From positions 573,245-637,244 of the forward strand of contig CAZCHE010000003.1 in the NCBI GenBank assembly GCA_964498395.1: a DNA stretch of 64,000 bases. Direction: 5' to 3'. The stretch's first letter is position 1. Each line of letters opens with the position of its first letter. A program made the translations under genes and the position numbers. Of the stretch, positions 53,992 to 63,572 are shown piece by piece. The notes under the pieces were generated by a model. It saw nothing but the letters and a program-made list of their open reading frames with translations, was not told the DNA's origin and did no database searches. Source of the stretch: Parapedobacter sp964498395. GTDB lineage: Bacteria; Bacteroidota; Bacteroidia; Sphingobacteriales; Sphingobacteriaceae.

Positions 53992-55167
53992 TTAAACGAC
54001 GAAAGGTGTCCATTTTTCATTGCTCTCATTGCTGGCTAACACCGTATCGAGGAAAGCCATCCCCCTTACACCGTCATCGACCGAAGGAAAATCATAGACG
54101 GCATCCACCTGATTTTCACCCGATAGCCTTGCCCGCAAAGCGACTGTAAAGCTACGGTACAGGTTTGCAAAGGCTTCCAAATAACCTTCCGGATGCCCTA
54201 CAGGTGTCCGGCAAAAAGCCTTGGCTTCGTCCGAAATAGGTGCATTCTTTCCGGCACGGTAAATCTGGGCTGGTTCGTCTACCCACCTCACCACCAAAGT
54301 ATTCGGTTCCTGCTGGTTCCATTCCAAGCCACCGAGTTCGCCGTATACCCTGACTTTCAATGCATTCTCTTCCCCAGCGGCGACCTGTGAGGCCATTAAC
54401 ACCCCGCTTGCGCCATTGTCCAACTGTAACAGCACATTTCCATCATCTTCCAGTCGCCGGCCGGCCACATGGGTGTACAATGCGGCGCAGAGGTGCGTGG
54501 TACGCAGTCCGCTGATGTGTTCGGCCAAGTGCAGCGCATGGGTACCGATATCGCCCATGCATCCACTCCGTCCGGATTGTGCCGGATCTGTACGCCATGC
54601 TGCCTGTTTATTGCCATCTTGTTCGGAGCGACGGCTTAACCAACCCTGCGGATACTCCACATAGATTTTGCGGATGTTGCCCAATGCCCCTTCCCGCACC
54701 AGTTTCCGGGCTTGTTTCACCATGGGGTATCCCACATAGGTGTGCGTGAGCAGCAATAGCAATCCGGTTTCATCCACCTTTTGCTTCAGGCGCTTCGCCT
54801 CTTCCAAGTCGAATACCATGGGCTTTTCAAGCACCACGTGAAACCCATGCTCCAATGCCAGCATCGCTGGGCCGAAATGCACATTATTGGGGGTAACGAT
54901 ACTTATAAAATCCATCCGCTCCCCCTCGGGCAGTTGGCTTTCGGCGGCAATCATTTCCTGATAACTACCGTAAATGCGATGATCGGGAAGAAACAATGAT
55001 GCGCCGCTTTCCCTGGACTTATCGGTATTGGAGCTAAATGCCCCGCAAACCAATTCAATTTGCCCATCCATCAACGCCGCTATGCGGTGGACCTCACCGA
55101 TGAACGCATCTTTACCTCCACCTACCATGCCCATCTTGAGCTTACGATTCGTTTTACTATTCACCAT
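53992..55167 (-). CDS. Gfo/Idh/MocA-family NAD(P)-dependent oxidoreductase
   Basis: Cytoplasmic two-domain dehydrogenase (391 aa). The N-terminal Rossmann fold has GMVGGG at 13-18, and VVLEKPMVFD provides the family's EKP motif with the catalytic lysine. The C-terminal beta-sheet domain contains GCMGDIGTHALHLAEHISG, with the active-site Asp and His in the usual DxxxH arrangement. Members oxidise or reduce sugar carbons or inositols. It is the first gene of a two-gene unit with the isomerase at 52897-53949. The 414-bp upstream region holds an operator-like palindrome. Confidence 0.93.
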   Translation of the reverse strand: MVNSKTNRKLKMGMVGGGKDAFIGEVHRIAALMDGQIELVCGAFSSNTDKSRESGASLFLPDHRIYGSYQEMIAAESQLPEGERMDFISIVTPNNVHFGPAMLALEHGFHVVLEKPMVFDLEEAKRLKQKVDETGLLLLLTHTYVGYPMVKQARKLVREGALGNIRKIYVEYPQGWLSRRSEQDGNKQAAWRTDPAQSGRSGCMGDIGTHALHLAEHISGLRTTHLCAALYTHVAGRRLEDDGNVLLQLDNGASGVLMASQVAAGEENALKVRVYGELGGLEWNQQEPNTLVVRWVDEPAQIYRAGKNAPISDEAKAFCRTPVGHPEGYLEAFANLYRSFTVALRARLSGENQVDAVYDFPSVDDGVRGMAFLDTVLASNESNEKWTPFVV

Positions 55168-55581
55168 AGTTCTTAGGTTTTTTATATTAATGATATGCTT
55201 TTTCTACTGATGTAATGGCCTTGCTAACCAATATCCCTCTTTTATGCTATCGTTTGCATATGCAATCGCCAACGCTTCACAAAAATATCATTAAAGTCAA
55301 AAAAAGCGCCTATCGACCTAACTATTTTCCCCACAAAAACCTGTCATAAAATTGATACATCATGACTGATCGTTTATCCGAGGTAACAGCATAAAAAAGA
55401 AAGGATAAATTCTATAATCAAAATCAAATACCTTACCCTCCAATTTACCCCATCTTACCGACGTTTCTATATTTTCTCTTATCTTTAGCGCCCACGGCAT
55501 ACCCTGCATTGCCTAGCGGTGCGAAACGTATGCCTAATGACAATCCTTAAATAACAGTTAGCTAGTATCTCAATTAACCAA
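55168..55581. other. 414-bp divergent intergenic region
   Basis: Separates the minus-strand oxidoreductase gene from the plus-strand esterase gene. It is AT-rich, with no reading frame of note. Two things stand out: a minus-strand TATTTTTG box (55287-55280), exact for the -7 consensus but with no -33 at normal spacing, and the palindrome at 55251-55268. No convincing plus-strand promoter for the esterase was recognised. Confidence 0.6.
55251..55268. promoter_or_regulatory. Operator-like palindrome upstream of the oxidoreductase gene
   Basis: Twelve perfect palindromic bases, TTGCATATGCAA (55254-55265), extend to 18 bp with one mismatch pair (CG outer ends). It lies just downstream of the candidate -7 box at 55280-55287, about 85 bp before the gene start, a position suited to repressor binding. 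Confidence 0.45.
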
Positions 55582-56376
55582 ATGCCCTTGACCACCATAA
55601 AAAAAACCACCATTTCGTCTGTACACCTGGAGCGGAAAGTCGAAATAGATTACTATATACCCGAGACCGTTAGCCCCCATACACTATTGCCATTGTTGCT
55701 GTTTAACGACGGGCAACTGCTATCCGAGATGGATTTCGCTTCGATTTACGAAAACTTCCTACGGGAAAATCCGAATAACCCACTGTTAGTCGCTGGTATC
55801 CATGCTGGCCCCGATCGCCTGATGGAATACGGCACAGCAGGTACACCCAATTACAAAGGACAGGGCGCTAAAAGTGAGTCCTATACACGATTTGTGCTGA
55901 CCGAAATGCTCCTGCATACATTAGACCGTTTTCCATTTATCAATAACCAAGACATCGCCTACGCCGGGTTCTCTTTGGGAGGCCTATCGGCATTGGACAT
56001 TGCCTGGAACCACCCGCATCTATTTAATAAGGTAGGTGTATTTTCTGGATCACTTTGGTGGCGCAGCAAAGCGTTGGGCAAAGGATATGACGATGATCGA
56101 CATCGCATCATGCACCAGCTTATCCGCAAGGGCAACCACCATCCCGGACTGAGGTTCTTTTTTGAATGTGGCACCTTGGATGAAGCCGCCGACCGCAACC
56201 AGAATGGCATCATTGACAGTATCGAAGACACGCTAGACCTCATCAAGGAACTGGAAAACAAAGGGTATCGGCAGCCACAAGACATCCACTACCTTGAAGT
56301 GGAAGGAGGAAAACACGATGCGGAAACCTGGGCGGCGTGTATGCCCGATTTCCTCCGATGGGGGTGGGTCAGCTAA
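55582..56376 (+). CDS. Esterase, alpha/beta hydrolase (esterase D/Fes-like family)
   Basis: Serine esterase of 264 aa without an obvious signal peptide. The nucleophile elbow AGFSLGGLSA gives Ser131, and the histidine is probably His245 in EGGKHDAETW; the acidic member is likely in the CGTLDEAADRNQNG segment. The N-terminal strand pair (RKVEIDYYIPE) and PLLLFNDGQ are typical for the YbbA/esterase D branch that includes enterochelin-type and feruloyl esterases. It stands alone on the plus strand. The natural substrate is not predictable. Confidence 0.9.
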   Translation: MPLTTIKKTTISSVHLERKVEIDYYIPETVSPHTLLPLLLFNDGQLLSEMDFASIYENFLRENPNNPLLVAGIHAGPDRLMEYGTAGTPNYKGQGAKSESYTRFVLTEMLLHTLDRFPFINNQDIAYAGFSLGGLSALDIAWNHPHLFNKVGVFSGSLWWRSKALGKGYDDDRHRIMHQLIRKGNHHPGLRFFFECGTLDEAADRNQNGIIDSIEDTLDLIKELENKGYRQPQDIHYLEVEGGKHDAETWAACMPDFLRWGWVS

Positions 56377-56481
56377 TACTTAGTTGCTTGCTGAACGGGT
56401 TTTGATCCTGTCGCCAAATGTGTTAAAAATGGTTAAATCCGTAACATCTTGGTATCAATTCCGTAACTTTAGCCTGTTGAA

Positions 56482-57357
56482 ATGAGCAGGTCGATATCAC
56501 GTTGCATAACAGGCATAATGGGTAGATTTTTGATAGTTGTCGCCATCTTGGCAGGCTTGCTGGCGTCGTGCGACGCCCGAAAACCCAAGCCTGTAGCACG
56601 GTCTTATGACAGGTATCTATACCCCGATGACTTGCAGGGGGTGGTGCCGGGGGGTGTTACCGGCGACGACAGTACGCAATTGGTACAGGCTTACATCGAG
56701 CAATGGTTGCGACAGCAGGCACTTCTCCACCATGCCCAGCGCAACATTAACATGAATACAGCCCGCCTCGACAGACAGGTTGAAGAATACAAGAACGGGC
56801 TGATCGTATACGAATACGAGCAGGCATTGGTCAGCCAAAAGCTAGACACCACTGTTACAGACCAAGAGATTAACGATTATTATGATTCGCGCGAGGAATT
56901 ATTCATCCTCAAGCAACCGATCCTAAAGGCATCCTATATCCAAGTGCGTAACGGTGCGCCTGAATTGGAACGCGTGAAACGGTGGTTTCTTTCGACCGAC
57001 TTCAAAGACCAGGATTTGCTGGAGAAATATTGCGCCATGTATGCTTCGCAATATTCGCTACACGACACGACGTGGTATTACGTGGATGAATTGGTGAAAA
57101 AGATTCCACTTTCGCGGATAGGAGAAGACAATTATGGGCAAACGGGTCGAATTTTTGAAATAATTGAAAATAATGAATTATATCTGATAATTTTGCACCA
57201 ATCGAAATTTAGGGATACCCGCTCACCATTATCATTGGTAAAGGGCGATATCCGGAACTTGATTTTGAACAAGCGTAAAATCGACTTGATTGCTCAAATG
57301 CAAAAGAGCATCATAGACGATGCCCGCAAAAAGAATAACATAGAAATATACAACTAA
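56482..57357 (+). CDS. Lipoprotein of the PpiC/SurA-like peptidyl-prolyl isomerase group
   Basis: Envelope chaperone-like protein, 291 aa from 56482 or 279 aa from the ATG at 56518; the second gives a compact lipoprotein signal MGRFLIVVAILAGLLASC and is preferred biologically. The N-terminal helical region (~55-120, QAYIEQWLRQQALLHHAQ) and the linker VTDQEINDYYDSREELF are SurA-like, but I do not see a clear parvulin active site, so it may be a chaperone without isomerase activity. It overlaps the next PPIase gene by one base (TAATG), implying translational coupling. Confidence 0.8.
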   Translation: MSRSISRCITGIMGRFLIVVAILAGLLASCDARKPKPVARSYDRYLYPDDLQGVVPGGVTGDDSTQLVQAYIEQWLRQQALLHHAQRNINMNTARLDRQVEEYKNGLIVYEYEQALVSQKLDTTVTDQEINDYYDSREELFILKQPILKASYIQVRNGAPELERVKRWFLSTDFKDQDLLEKYCAMYASQYSLHDTTWYYVDELVKKIPLSRIGEDNYGQTGRIFEIIENNELYLIILHQSKFRDTRSPLSLVKGDIRNLILNKRKIDLIAQMQKSIIDDARKKNNIEIYN

Positions 57358-58742
57358 TGAGTAAACATATCTGCATTTTTCTGGTTCTGGCAATGCTAAC
57401 GGCGTCCAAGTTTGTTACGGCACAACCGAAAGTCATTGACAAAGTAGCCGCGGTAGTGGGGTCGAATATCATCTTGCAATCCGAAATCGAAATGCAATAT
57501 GCGCAATACCTTGCCCAAGGCAATAGGGCTAGTGAAGATTTCAAGTGCTACATCCTCCAGCAGCAGCTTACCCAAAAACTACTGGCGCAACAAGCCATTA
57601 TCGACTCGATTGAGGTGAGCGAGGGCGAAGTAGACGACAACATCAATGCGCGCTTGCGATACATGTCGGGCCAAGCGGGAGGTCAAGAGCGCCTCGAACG
57701 TTTCCTCAACCGCTCCTTGCTGCAATACAAAGAAGAGATGCGGCCTAGTATCTATGAGCAACTGAAGGCCAACAAGATGCAACAAAATATTGTATCAGGC
57801 ATCGATGTGACCCCATTGGAAGTAAAACGATATTTTGAATCGCTGGACAAGGATAGCCTCCCCTACTTCAACACCGAAGTAGAAGTGGGCGAATTGGTCA
57901 TTTACCCCAAGTTGACCCGTGAGGAAAAACAACAATTCCGTGACCGTGCCGAACAGCTACGTAAGCAAGTCGTTGATGGGTCAGATTTCGCGACTGTCGC
58001 CCGTCTTTATTCCCAAGACGGTGGTTCTGCACCTTATGGTGGGGACTTAGGTTTCAATACCCGTGACGGCTTTGTGAAGGAATTTTCTGCCGTCGCTTTC
58101 CGGCTCAAACCGGGCGAAATCTCACAGGTATTCGAATCTGAATTCGGGTTTCACTTCCTGCAAGTACTGGAGCGCCGCGGCGAGGAAGTACGCTCGAGGC
58201 ACGTACTCGTTCAGACCAAGCCTACTCCGGCCAGTTTAGAACGTGCGAAGGCCCAGATCGATAGTATCTACGATAACGTCATCGCGAAGCGGATTGATTT
58301 TTATACCGCTGCGACCCTCTATTCCGACAACAAAGAAACGAAATACAACGGCGGCATGCTGCTTAACATGGAAAACCAACAGGGCCGCACCACCCTGATT
58401 CCCGTAGATAAACTAGATGCATCTGTCTTTACGGCGATCGACACATTGGAACCGGGCCAATACTCAAGACCTTCGGAATTCTCGGAAGAACGGATGGGTA
58501 AACCGGGTTACCGATTTACTTACCTCAAATCACGTGTACCCCCACACCAAGCGAATCTTGATCAAGATTATGCCAAAATCAAGGAAGCGGCTATGGACGA
58601 TAAAATCAACCGGAAACTAAGTGAATGGTTTGAAGGCCGGCGTCGGGTCACTTTCATCAACATCAATGAAGCCTACCACGATTGCGATGACCTGAAAATA
58701 TGGTTGAAAGATAGTGGTGAAGAAGCGCTTGCGGGGCAGTGA
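57357..58742 (+). CDS. Periplasmic peptidyl-prolyl isomerase, SurA type
   Basis: Exported PPIase/chaperone (461 aa) for outer-membrane protein folding. Signal peptide ends KFVTAQ. The SurA-type N-domain (~24-165) has VAAVVGSNIILQSEIEMQYA. The first parvulin domain (~175-280) shows SQDGGSAPYGGDLGFNTRDG and EFGFHFLQVLERRGEEVRSR, and a second, less regular one follows (~283-395). The many TonB-dependent barrels in the window are natural clients. It is coupled to the lipoprotein gene upstream. Confidence 0.92.
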   Translation: MSKHICIFLVLAMLTASKFVTAQPKVIDKVAAVVGSNIILQSEIEMQYAQYLAQGNRASEDFKCYILQQQLTQKLLAQQAIIDSIEVSEGEVDDNINARLRYMSGQAGGQERLERFLNRSLLQYKEEMRPSIYEQLKANKMQQNIVSGIDVTPLEVKRYFESLDKDSLPYFNTEVEVGELVIYPKLTREEKQQFRDRAEQLRKQVVDGSDFATVARLYSQDGGSAPYGGDLGFNTRDGFVKEFSAVAFRLKPGEISQVFESEFGFHFLQVLERRGEEVRSRHVLVQTKPTPASLERAKAQIDSIYDNVIAKRIDFYTAATLYSDNKETKYNGGMLLNMENQQGRTTLIPVDKLDASVFTAIDTLEPGQYSRPSEFSEERMGKPGYRFTYLKSRVPPHQANLDQDYAKIKEAAMDDKINRKLSEWFEGRRRVTFININEAYHDCDDLKIWLKDSGEEALAGQ

Positions 58743-58829
58743 AGACTGGAAGTCAGAAAAACGGGAGACCGAAGCGCGGAGACGGAAGTCAGGAATCTTC
58801 GGTCTTCAAACTTCGGTCTTCCGTCTCGG
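58743..58829. repeat. Short GAAGTC/GGTCTTC palindromic repeat element between converging genes
   Basis: Within 87 bp: GGAAGTCAG twice (58748-58756, 58784-58792), CTTCGGTCTTC twice (58797-58807, 58811-58821), and GAGACGGAAG (58779-58788) pairing perfectly with CTTCCGTCTC (58818-58827). GAGACCGAAG (58765-58774) can pair with either CTTCGGTCTT copy. The element fills the whole gap between two gene ends and could fold into a terminator-like or REP-like structure. Confidence 0.75.
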
Positions 58830-59708
58830 TTACCGCTCAAACAACATCTCGACAACGACACGCCATTGAAAATCCGGCTGTAATTGCCAAATCCGCACAT
58901 AGTTACATGCGACATGTGTGTCTTTGTCTTTTGTCGCGACGGTAGCGGTGCCGTACGAATAGGCCATTTCCCCACTATACGAGCGGCTGGCTACTAACGA
59001 TTCAGAAAGAATCGCAAGGTCTTGTTTCTCGGCAAATTTCACAATATTTTCTTTGCCGATTATCGGTGTGGTCCAAGGGAAGTAAAGCCGTGCATCATCG
59101 GTTAAAAACTCCTTGTAAGCGACCGGTGCATTCGACTTCAATACAGCCGCCAACAATTGGTCATTGCTCATCACAATTTCTTTTCGTTGCTGTATCCGTT
59201 CCTTCGTCCTGAACCGGGTGTAATCTTTGTCGTCTGGCTCGATATACAGCAGTTCGGGCTCTTCACTTCCACCATGATGTTCGATCTGCGCACGCAAATC
59301 TATCTTCCAGTTGCCTTTGCGATCACGCCGCCATACCGTCAAGTATTCGCCATATCGCTTGATGGCCCCCACCCGCTGGAAGGAAAGCGAACCCGCTGTA
59401 ACCCCCCACTCCATACTCTTGGACACGGCAGCAAACGTAGGCTTCCAAGTCATTACATCGGGGATATTGGGGCGATTTTTGAGGTGTTCCAACGCATTTG
59501 TCGGTGATGGGGCGAAGAATATGGAATTGCGATCCACAACGGACATCAATGCCGCATGCGGCCCTTCTGTGGCCGATAACCTGGCAGCACTCCGATCGGC
59601 AGACAACAGGCTCCCGACCTTACCCAGTACCTGTGAGAACATGGGTATCGAGCACGCGATTAAACAAATAAATACACTACTAAATCGAACAAAATGTATC
59701 ATCGACAA
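58830..59708 (-). CDS. Secreted protein with two NTF2/SnoaL-like domains
   Basis: Exported protein of 292 aa (signal peptide ending PMFSQ). The first half (~40-165) has GVTAGSLSFQR and YLTVWRRDRKGNWKIDLRAQ; the second (~180-292) has LTDDARLYFPWTTPIIGKEN and CNYVRIWQLQPDFQWRVVVE. Both halves end in the aromatic strand typical of DUF4440/SnoaL-like folds, so this looks like a tandem fusion. No catalytic function can be assigned. Its start is 27 bp from the stop of cysS on the same strand. Confidence 0.82.
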   Translation of the reverse strand: MSMIHFVRFSSVFICLIACSIPMFSQVLGKVGSLLSADRSAARLSATEGPHAALMSVVDRNSIFFAPSPTNALEHLKNRPNIPDVMTWKPTFAAVSKSMEWGVTAGSLSFQRVGAIKRYGEYLTVWRRDRKGNWKIDLRAQIEHHGGSEEPELLYIEPDDKDYTRFRTKERIQQRKEIVMSNDQLLAAVLKSNAPVAYKEFLTDDARLYFPWTTPIIGKENIVKFAEKQDLAILSESLVASRSYSGEMAYSYGTATVATKDKDTHVACNYVRIWQLQPDFQWRVVVEMLFER

Positions 59709-59735
59709 TGAATTGTGATTGATGGATATCGGCCA

Positions 59736-61199
59736 TTAAGCCTTATTCCAAAGCGTTCCTTCTTTACTATCTTTCAATTGGATGCCAATGGAACTAAGTC
59801 CTTCCCTAATGCGGTCGGATGTGGCGTAGTCCTTGTTTTGCTTGGCATCGTTTCGTAGGGCGATGACCACTTCCATCAACTTTTCGAAATCATCGGAACC
59901 GGTATGGTCATCCGTAAGCCCGAGTACGTCATGAACAAACTGGTACATCAGCGTTTTCAATTCGTCGAGTGACTTTTCATCAATGGCCAGCTTGCCATCG
60001 TATACGCTGTTGGCAATCCGTACCGCTTCAAATAATTCGGCAATCAATACCGGGCTATTGAAATCGTCATTCATGGCAGCATAGCAACGTTGCCTCAAGG
60101 CTTCGATAGCTACACTCGATTTCTTACTTCCTGCCTTCAATTTAGGCAATAGTGCCATGGCATTCATGAGCCGTTTGTACCCCTTATCCGCAGCATCCAA
60201 CGCCTCATTGGAAAAATCGAGGGTACTGCGATAGTGTGCTTGTAGCATAAAAAAGCGAACGGCCATGGGCGAATATCCTCTATTCAACAGCGGATGGCTA
60301 CCGCTGAACAGCTCATGTGGAAGAAATCCGTTGCCGGCAGATTTAGACATCCGTGTACCATTTACGGTCAGCATATTGGTATGCATCCAGTATTTCGCAG
60401 GTTGGGTATGGTTACAGGCTTGCGATTGGGCGATCTCATTCGTATGGTGGGTCGCCGCCAAATCCATTCCTCCGCCGTGGATATCGAATTCTGCCCCCAA
60501 GTATTTGTTGCTCATGGCCGAACATTCGATATGCCATCCCGGGAAACCGACTCCCCAAGGGGATGGCCAGCGCATGATGTGTTCCGGTTTTGCCTTTATC
60601 CAAAGTGCGAAATCCAATCGACCACGCTTTTCATCCTGCCCGTTTAACTCACGGGTATTCGTTAATAAATCTTCCAGTTTACGATTGGTGAGGATGGTAT
60701 AGTTATGTTGCCTTACATACTTCTCCACATCAAAATACACCGTTCCGTTTATTTCATAGGCATAGCCGTTATCGATGATCTGTTTGACCATCTCGATCTG
60801 TTCGGAGATATGCCCCGTGGCGGTAGGTTCGATGCTGGGAGGCAATGTATTGAACAACCGGAGTACCTCATGGAATCCCAGTGTATACTTTTGGACAATC
60901 TCCATGGGTTCCAATTGTTCCAGCTTCGCTTTCTTGGCAAATTTATCGTCGCCTTCGTCATTGTCTCCTTCCAAGTGGCCCGCATCAGTGATGTTACGCA
61001 CATAGCGCACTTTGTATCCCAAATGGGTTAGGTAGCGGAAAATCAAATCAAAAGATACAAACGTACGGCAATTGCCCAAGTGTACGTCGCTATATACGGT
61101 TGGCCCACAAACATACATCCCCACGAAGGGAGGGTTCAGTGGCTCGAATTTTTCCTTAGCTCTTGTTAACGTGTTATACAGCACCAGTTGGTTGTCCAT
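59736..61199 (-). CDS. cysS: Cysteinyl-tRNA synthetase
   Basis: Class I aminoacyl-tRNA synthetase (487 aa) that charges tRNA-Cys. The HIGH-type motif is HLGN at 40-43, after zinc ligand Cys31 in MYVCGPTVYSDV. Other zinc-site residues lie in FPGWHIECSAMS and ATHHTNEIAQ. The KMSKS loop reads RMSKSAGN. The C-terminal anticodon-binding helices (DALIAR-like DATSDRIREGLSSIG) complete a full-length enzyme. Housekeeping gene, useful for placing the organism phylogenetically. Confidence 0.98.
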   Translation of the reverse strand: MDNQLVLYNTLTRAKEKFEPLNPPFVGMYVCGPTVYSDVHLGNCRTFVSFDLIFRYLTHLGYKVRYVRNITDAGHLEGDNDEGDDKFAKKAKLEQLEPMEIVQKYTLGFHEVLRLFNTLPPSIEPTATGHISEQIEMVKQIIDNGYAYEINGTVYFDVEKYVRQHNYTILTNRKLEDLLTNTRELNGQDEKRGRLDFALWIKAKPEHIMRWPSPWGVGFPGWHIECSAMSNKYLGAEFDIHGGGMDLAATHHTNEIAQSQACNHTQPAKYWMHTNMLTVNGTRMSKSAGNGFLPHELFSGSHPLLNRGYSPMAVRFFMLQAHYRSTLDFSNEALDAADKGYKRLMNAMALLPKLKAGSKKSSVAIEALRQRCYAAMNDDFNSPVLIAELFEAVRIANSVYDGKLAIDEKSLDELKTLMYQFVHDVLGLTDDHTGSDDFEKLMEVVIALRNDAKQNKDYATSDRIREGLSSIGIQLKDSKEGTLWNKA

Positions 61200-61281
61200 G
61201 GGTGCGAAAATACGAATTAATACGCAAAAGGACAGGACGAAAACACGCCCCTGAAAATGTTATGCGTCTGCACCACAATTT

Positions 61282-61521
61282 TCAGGAAAGGAGTGGCATT
61301 TTAACAATGGTGTCCTTAAACTCGCGGATACGGATACCACCGTTGAACTTGCCTTTAAAGTAATTTTCAACCTCCGCAAGGATATTGTTGGTTAATTCAT
61401 CGATCATACTACCGAAAACCACCAGTTGATAATTGCTCTCGAAAGCTACCTTTCCGCCATCATCATGTTCCAAAACCACAAAAATCAGTTCATCAGCTGT
61501 CATCGTCTCGTTCATGGTCAT
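61282..61521 (-). CDS. Small HicB-like-fold protein (often labelled 2-oxoisovalerate dehydrogenase-like)
   Basis: A 79-aa protein whose pattern (ELIFVVLEHDDGGKVAFES, then SMIDELTNNILAEVENYFKG, then IREFKDTIVKM) matches the short HicB-like family frequently annotated as 2-oxoisovalerate dehydrogenase subunit; that name is historical and probably wrong. ATG at 61521, 61515 or 61503 are all possible. It follows the OmpA-family gene by 12 bp. I find no HicA toxin-like gene next to it, so a toxin-antitoxin role is not supported. Confidence 0.7.
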   Translation of the reverse strand: MTMNETMTADELIFVVLEHDDGGKVAFESNYQLVVFGSMIDELTNNILAEVENYFKGKFNGGIRIREFKDTIVKMPLLS

Positions 61522-61533
61522 CTCTGTTTATTG

Positions 61534-63534
61534 TTAATAATCCAGTACCGTCACCATCGTGCGTCTATTGGCTTGGTGTTCGTCGCGCGAGCAAGGAACC
61601 CCGTCCGCGCAATGATTCGCCAACTGCCGTTCGCCATAGCCCTGCGCAACCATCCGGTCACGCGCGATGCCCCTTGAAACCAGGTAATCCACCGCTGACT
61701 GTGCCCGCCGCTGCGACAACGCCTCGTTGTACGCATGGCTGCCTCGGCTGTCCGTGTGGCTCGACAATTCGATCCGCAATGTCGGGTTGTCCCGCATCGT
61801 CCGCACCAGCTCGTCCAGTATCTCCGCCGCGTCAGGACGGATATCGTGCTTGTCGAAATCGTAGTAGATGTTCTCCAGCTCGAAGGTCTGACCGACCTTG
61901 AACACAGGTTCCAGCAACAATGCCACCTCCAATGTATCTGACCTGGTGATGCCCAGCGTGCTCACCTTCGCCGAATCCGCATGGTAGCCCTCCTTTTGCC
62001 CCAAGACCGTATAGGTTTGCCCGCGATCCAATACGAACTCGAAGGTTCCGGTGTCGCCGCTGCTTTTACGGGCAACGATTTCTCGTTCCCCATCAAACAA
62101 CGTTACCGTTGCTTCAATGCGATCACCGGTCTGTTTGTTTGACGTGGTACCGCGTAGTATTATGATGATCTTGGGCTTCTCAAACGAGAACGAATAGATG
62201 TCGTCATTTCCCTGACCTCCTCTGCGGTTAGAAGATAGATAACCTGCGATGCCCTCTTCCCCATCGAATGTGACCACATAAGCAAAATCATCTCCGGGCG
62301 AATTAATAGGGTAGGTCAAATTATGCGGTGTCGACCATTCTTGCTTGCCGCCCATGGCCCGGAACACATCCAAGCCGCCCATGCCCGCAAATCCATCACT
62401 TGAATAATATAGGGTGTTGCTCGGCCCAATATTGGGGAAAAGTTCGTTGCCATTGCTATTCAGCTGATCCCCTGCATTGACTGGATCCCCCCAGCTGCCA
62501 TCGGCCTGCTTCTCGCTATACCAGATATCCGTTCCGCCATGTCCACCCGGCATATCGCTAGCATAATAGAGCGTATTTCCATCTTCGCTTAAGGTGGCAT
62601 GGCCAAGCGAATATTCCTGCACATTGTTATGGGCAAATGGTTCGGCAGACCAGGTGCCGTCGTCGTTTTTTGTATAAATATACAGCTCAAGTCGGTGGGT
62701 ATGGTATTTCCGTTGCTCCTCTCTTGTCCGTTCACCGTCGTTGCCGACATAGGTCCGCGTGACAAACAAGGTATTGCCCGAGGCATCGGCCGCCAATGGC
62801 CCGACATGAAATTTCTCGCCATTAATGCTTTCTGCGGCAATAACCGGATTGGTCAACGTGTTATCCGAATGGCGATCGGCAGTATACACCCGCAAGAAGG
62901 AATTGCCCGTCCAGCCGTAGGTATCAACTCCCCGCATGAACCCGTCTGGTTCACCCGCATAATACACTTTATCGTCCATCGTAAAGACTGAAAATTCGGA
63001 TAGCGACGTATTGATGCTTTCATTGCGCAGCTTATGCACCGTGGGATTAGCCATCCATACCACCGCCGAATCGCAGCCTGCGATTTGCAAGGCAACCCGA
63101 TCGCGATCACCCGTTTGGGAAGCGTATTCCTCCAGCTGCTTTTTTGCCTCGGCATACTTTCCATTAGCCTTTAACACCTCTCCATACGTTATCCGGTTTT
63201 CGGGGGAACTACCCTCGCTGGCCACCACACGTGCATACCAATTTTCCGCAGACTCATAGTCTAACATCTTCAAGTAACTGTCGGCCAAACGCTCGAGATC
63301 TTGGAGACGCGGTCTTTTTGTGTCTACCAACTTTACATAGATCTCGGCTGCATTTGCATATTCATAACGGCGGTAAAGCTCGTCTGCGCGGTCACGCAAG
63401 CTAGGCTGTTCTTGGCCTTTAGCCGACAAAATGCCAGCAACAAAAATCATAAAAAAACTGAACATGAACGGCATGGCAAATACTCCATCACACCCAAACA
63501 CGCTGTTTTTTTCCATCGGCATATACTTTGTCAT
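61534..63534 (-). CDS. OmpA-family outer-membrane protein with TPR and PD40 propeller
   Basis: Envelope protein of 666 aa. After the N-terminal signal (MFSFFMIFVAGILSAKGQ; ATG at 63534 or 63516) come TPR-like helices (~45-150: ADELYRRYEYANAAEIYVKL), a WD40-like PD40 propeller (~190-450: ATLSEDGNTLYYASDMPGG; NELFPNIGPSNTLYYSSDGF), a carboxypeptidase-regulatory-like domain (~455-540), and a peptidoglycan-binding OmpA domain (~550-666: YYDFDKHDIRPDAAEIL; SSHTDSRG; LSQRRAQSAVDYL). This architecture regularly accompanies PorP/SprF proteins of the type IX secretion and gliding apparatus, as here. Confidence 0.93.
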   Translation of the reverse strand: MTKYMPMEKNSVFGCDGVFAMPFMFSFFMIFVAGILSAKGQEQPSLRDRADELYRRYEYANAAEIYVKLVDTKRPRLQDLERLADSYLKMLDYESAENWYARVVASEGSSPENRITYGEVLKANGKYAEAKKQLEEYASQTGDRDRVALQIAGCDSAVVWMANPTVHKLRNESINTSLSEFSVFTMDDKVYYAGEPDGFMRGVDTYGWTGNSFLRVYTADRHSDNTLTNPVIAAESINGEKFHVGPLAADASGNTLFVTRTYVGNDGERTREEQRKYHTHRLELYIYTKNDDGTWSAEPFAHNNVQEYSLGHATLSEDGNTLYYASDMPGGHGGTDIWYSEKQADGSWGDPVNAGDQLNSNGNELFPNIGPSNTLYYSSDGFAGMGGLDVFRAMGGKQEWSTPHNLTYPINSPGDDFAYVVTFDGEEGIAGYLSSNRRGGQGNDDIYSFSFEKPKIIIILRGTTSNKQTGDRIEATVTLFDGEREIVARKSSGDTGTFEFVLDRGQTYTVLGQKEGYHADSAKVSTLGITRSDTLEVALLLEPVFKVGQTFELENIYYDFDKHDIRPDAAEILDELVRTMRDNPTLRIELSSHTDSRGSHAYNEALSQRRAQSAVDYLVSRGIARDRMVAQGYGERQLANHCADGVPCSRDEHQANRRTMVTVLDY

Positions 63535-63572
63535 AATTCTTAATTGTCTACCATTAAATCGTATTTATTTAG

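Noticed and set aside
61282..61521. HicAB toxin-antitoxin pair
   Set aside because: Only a HicB-like fold protein is present; no HicA-like frame in the neighbouring gaps.
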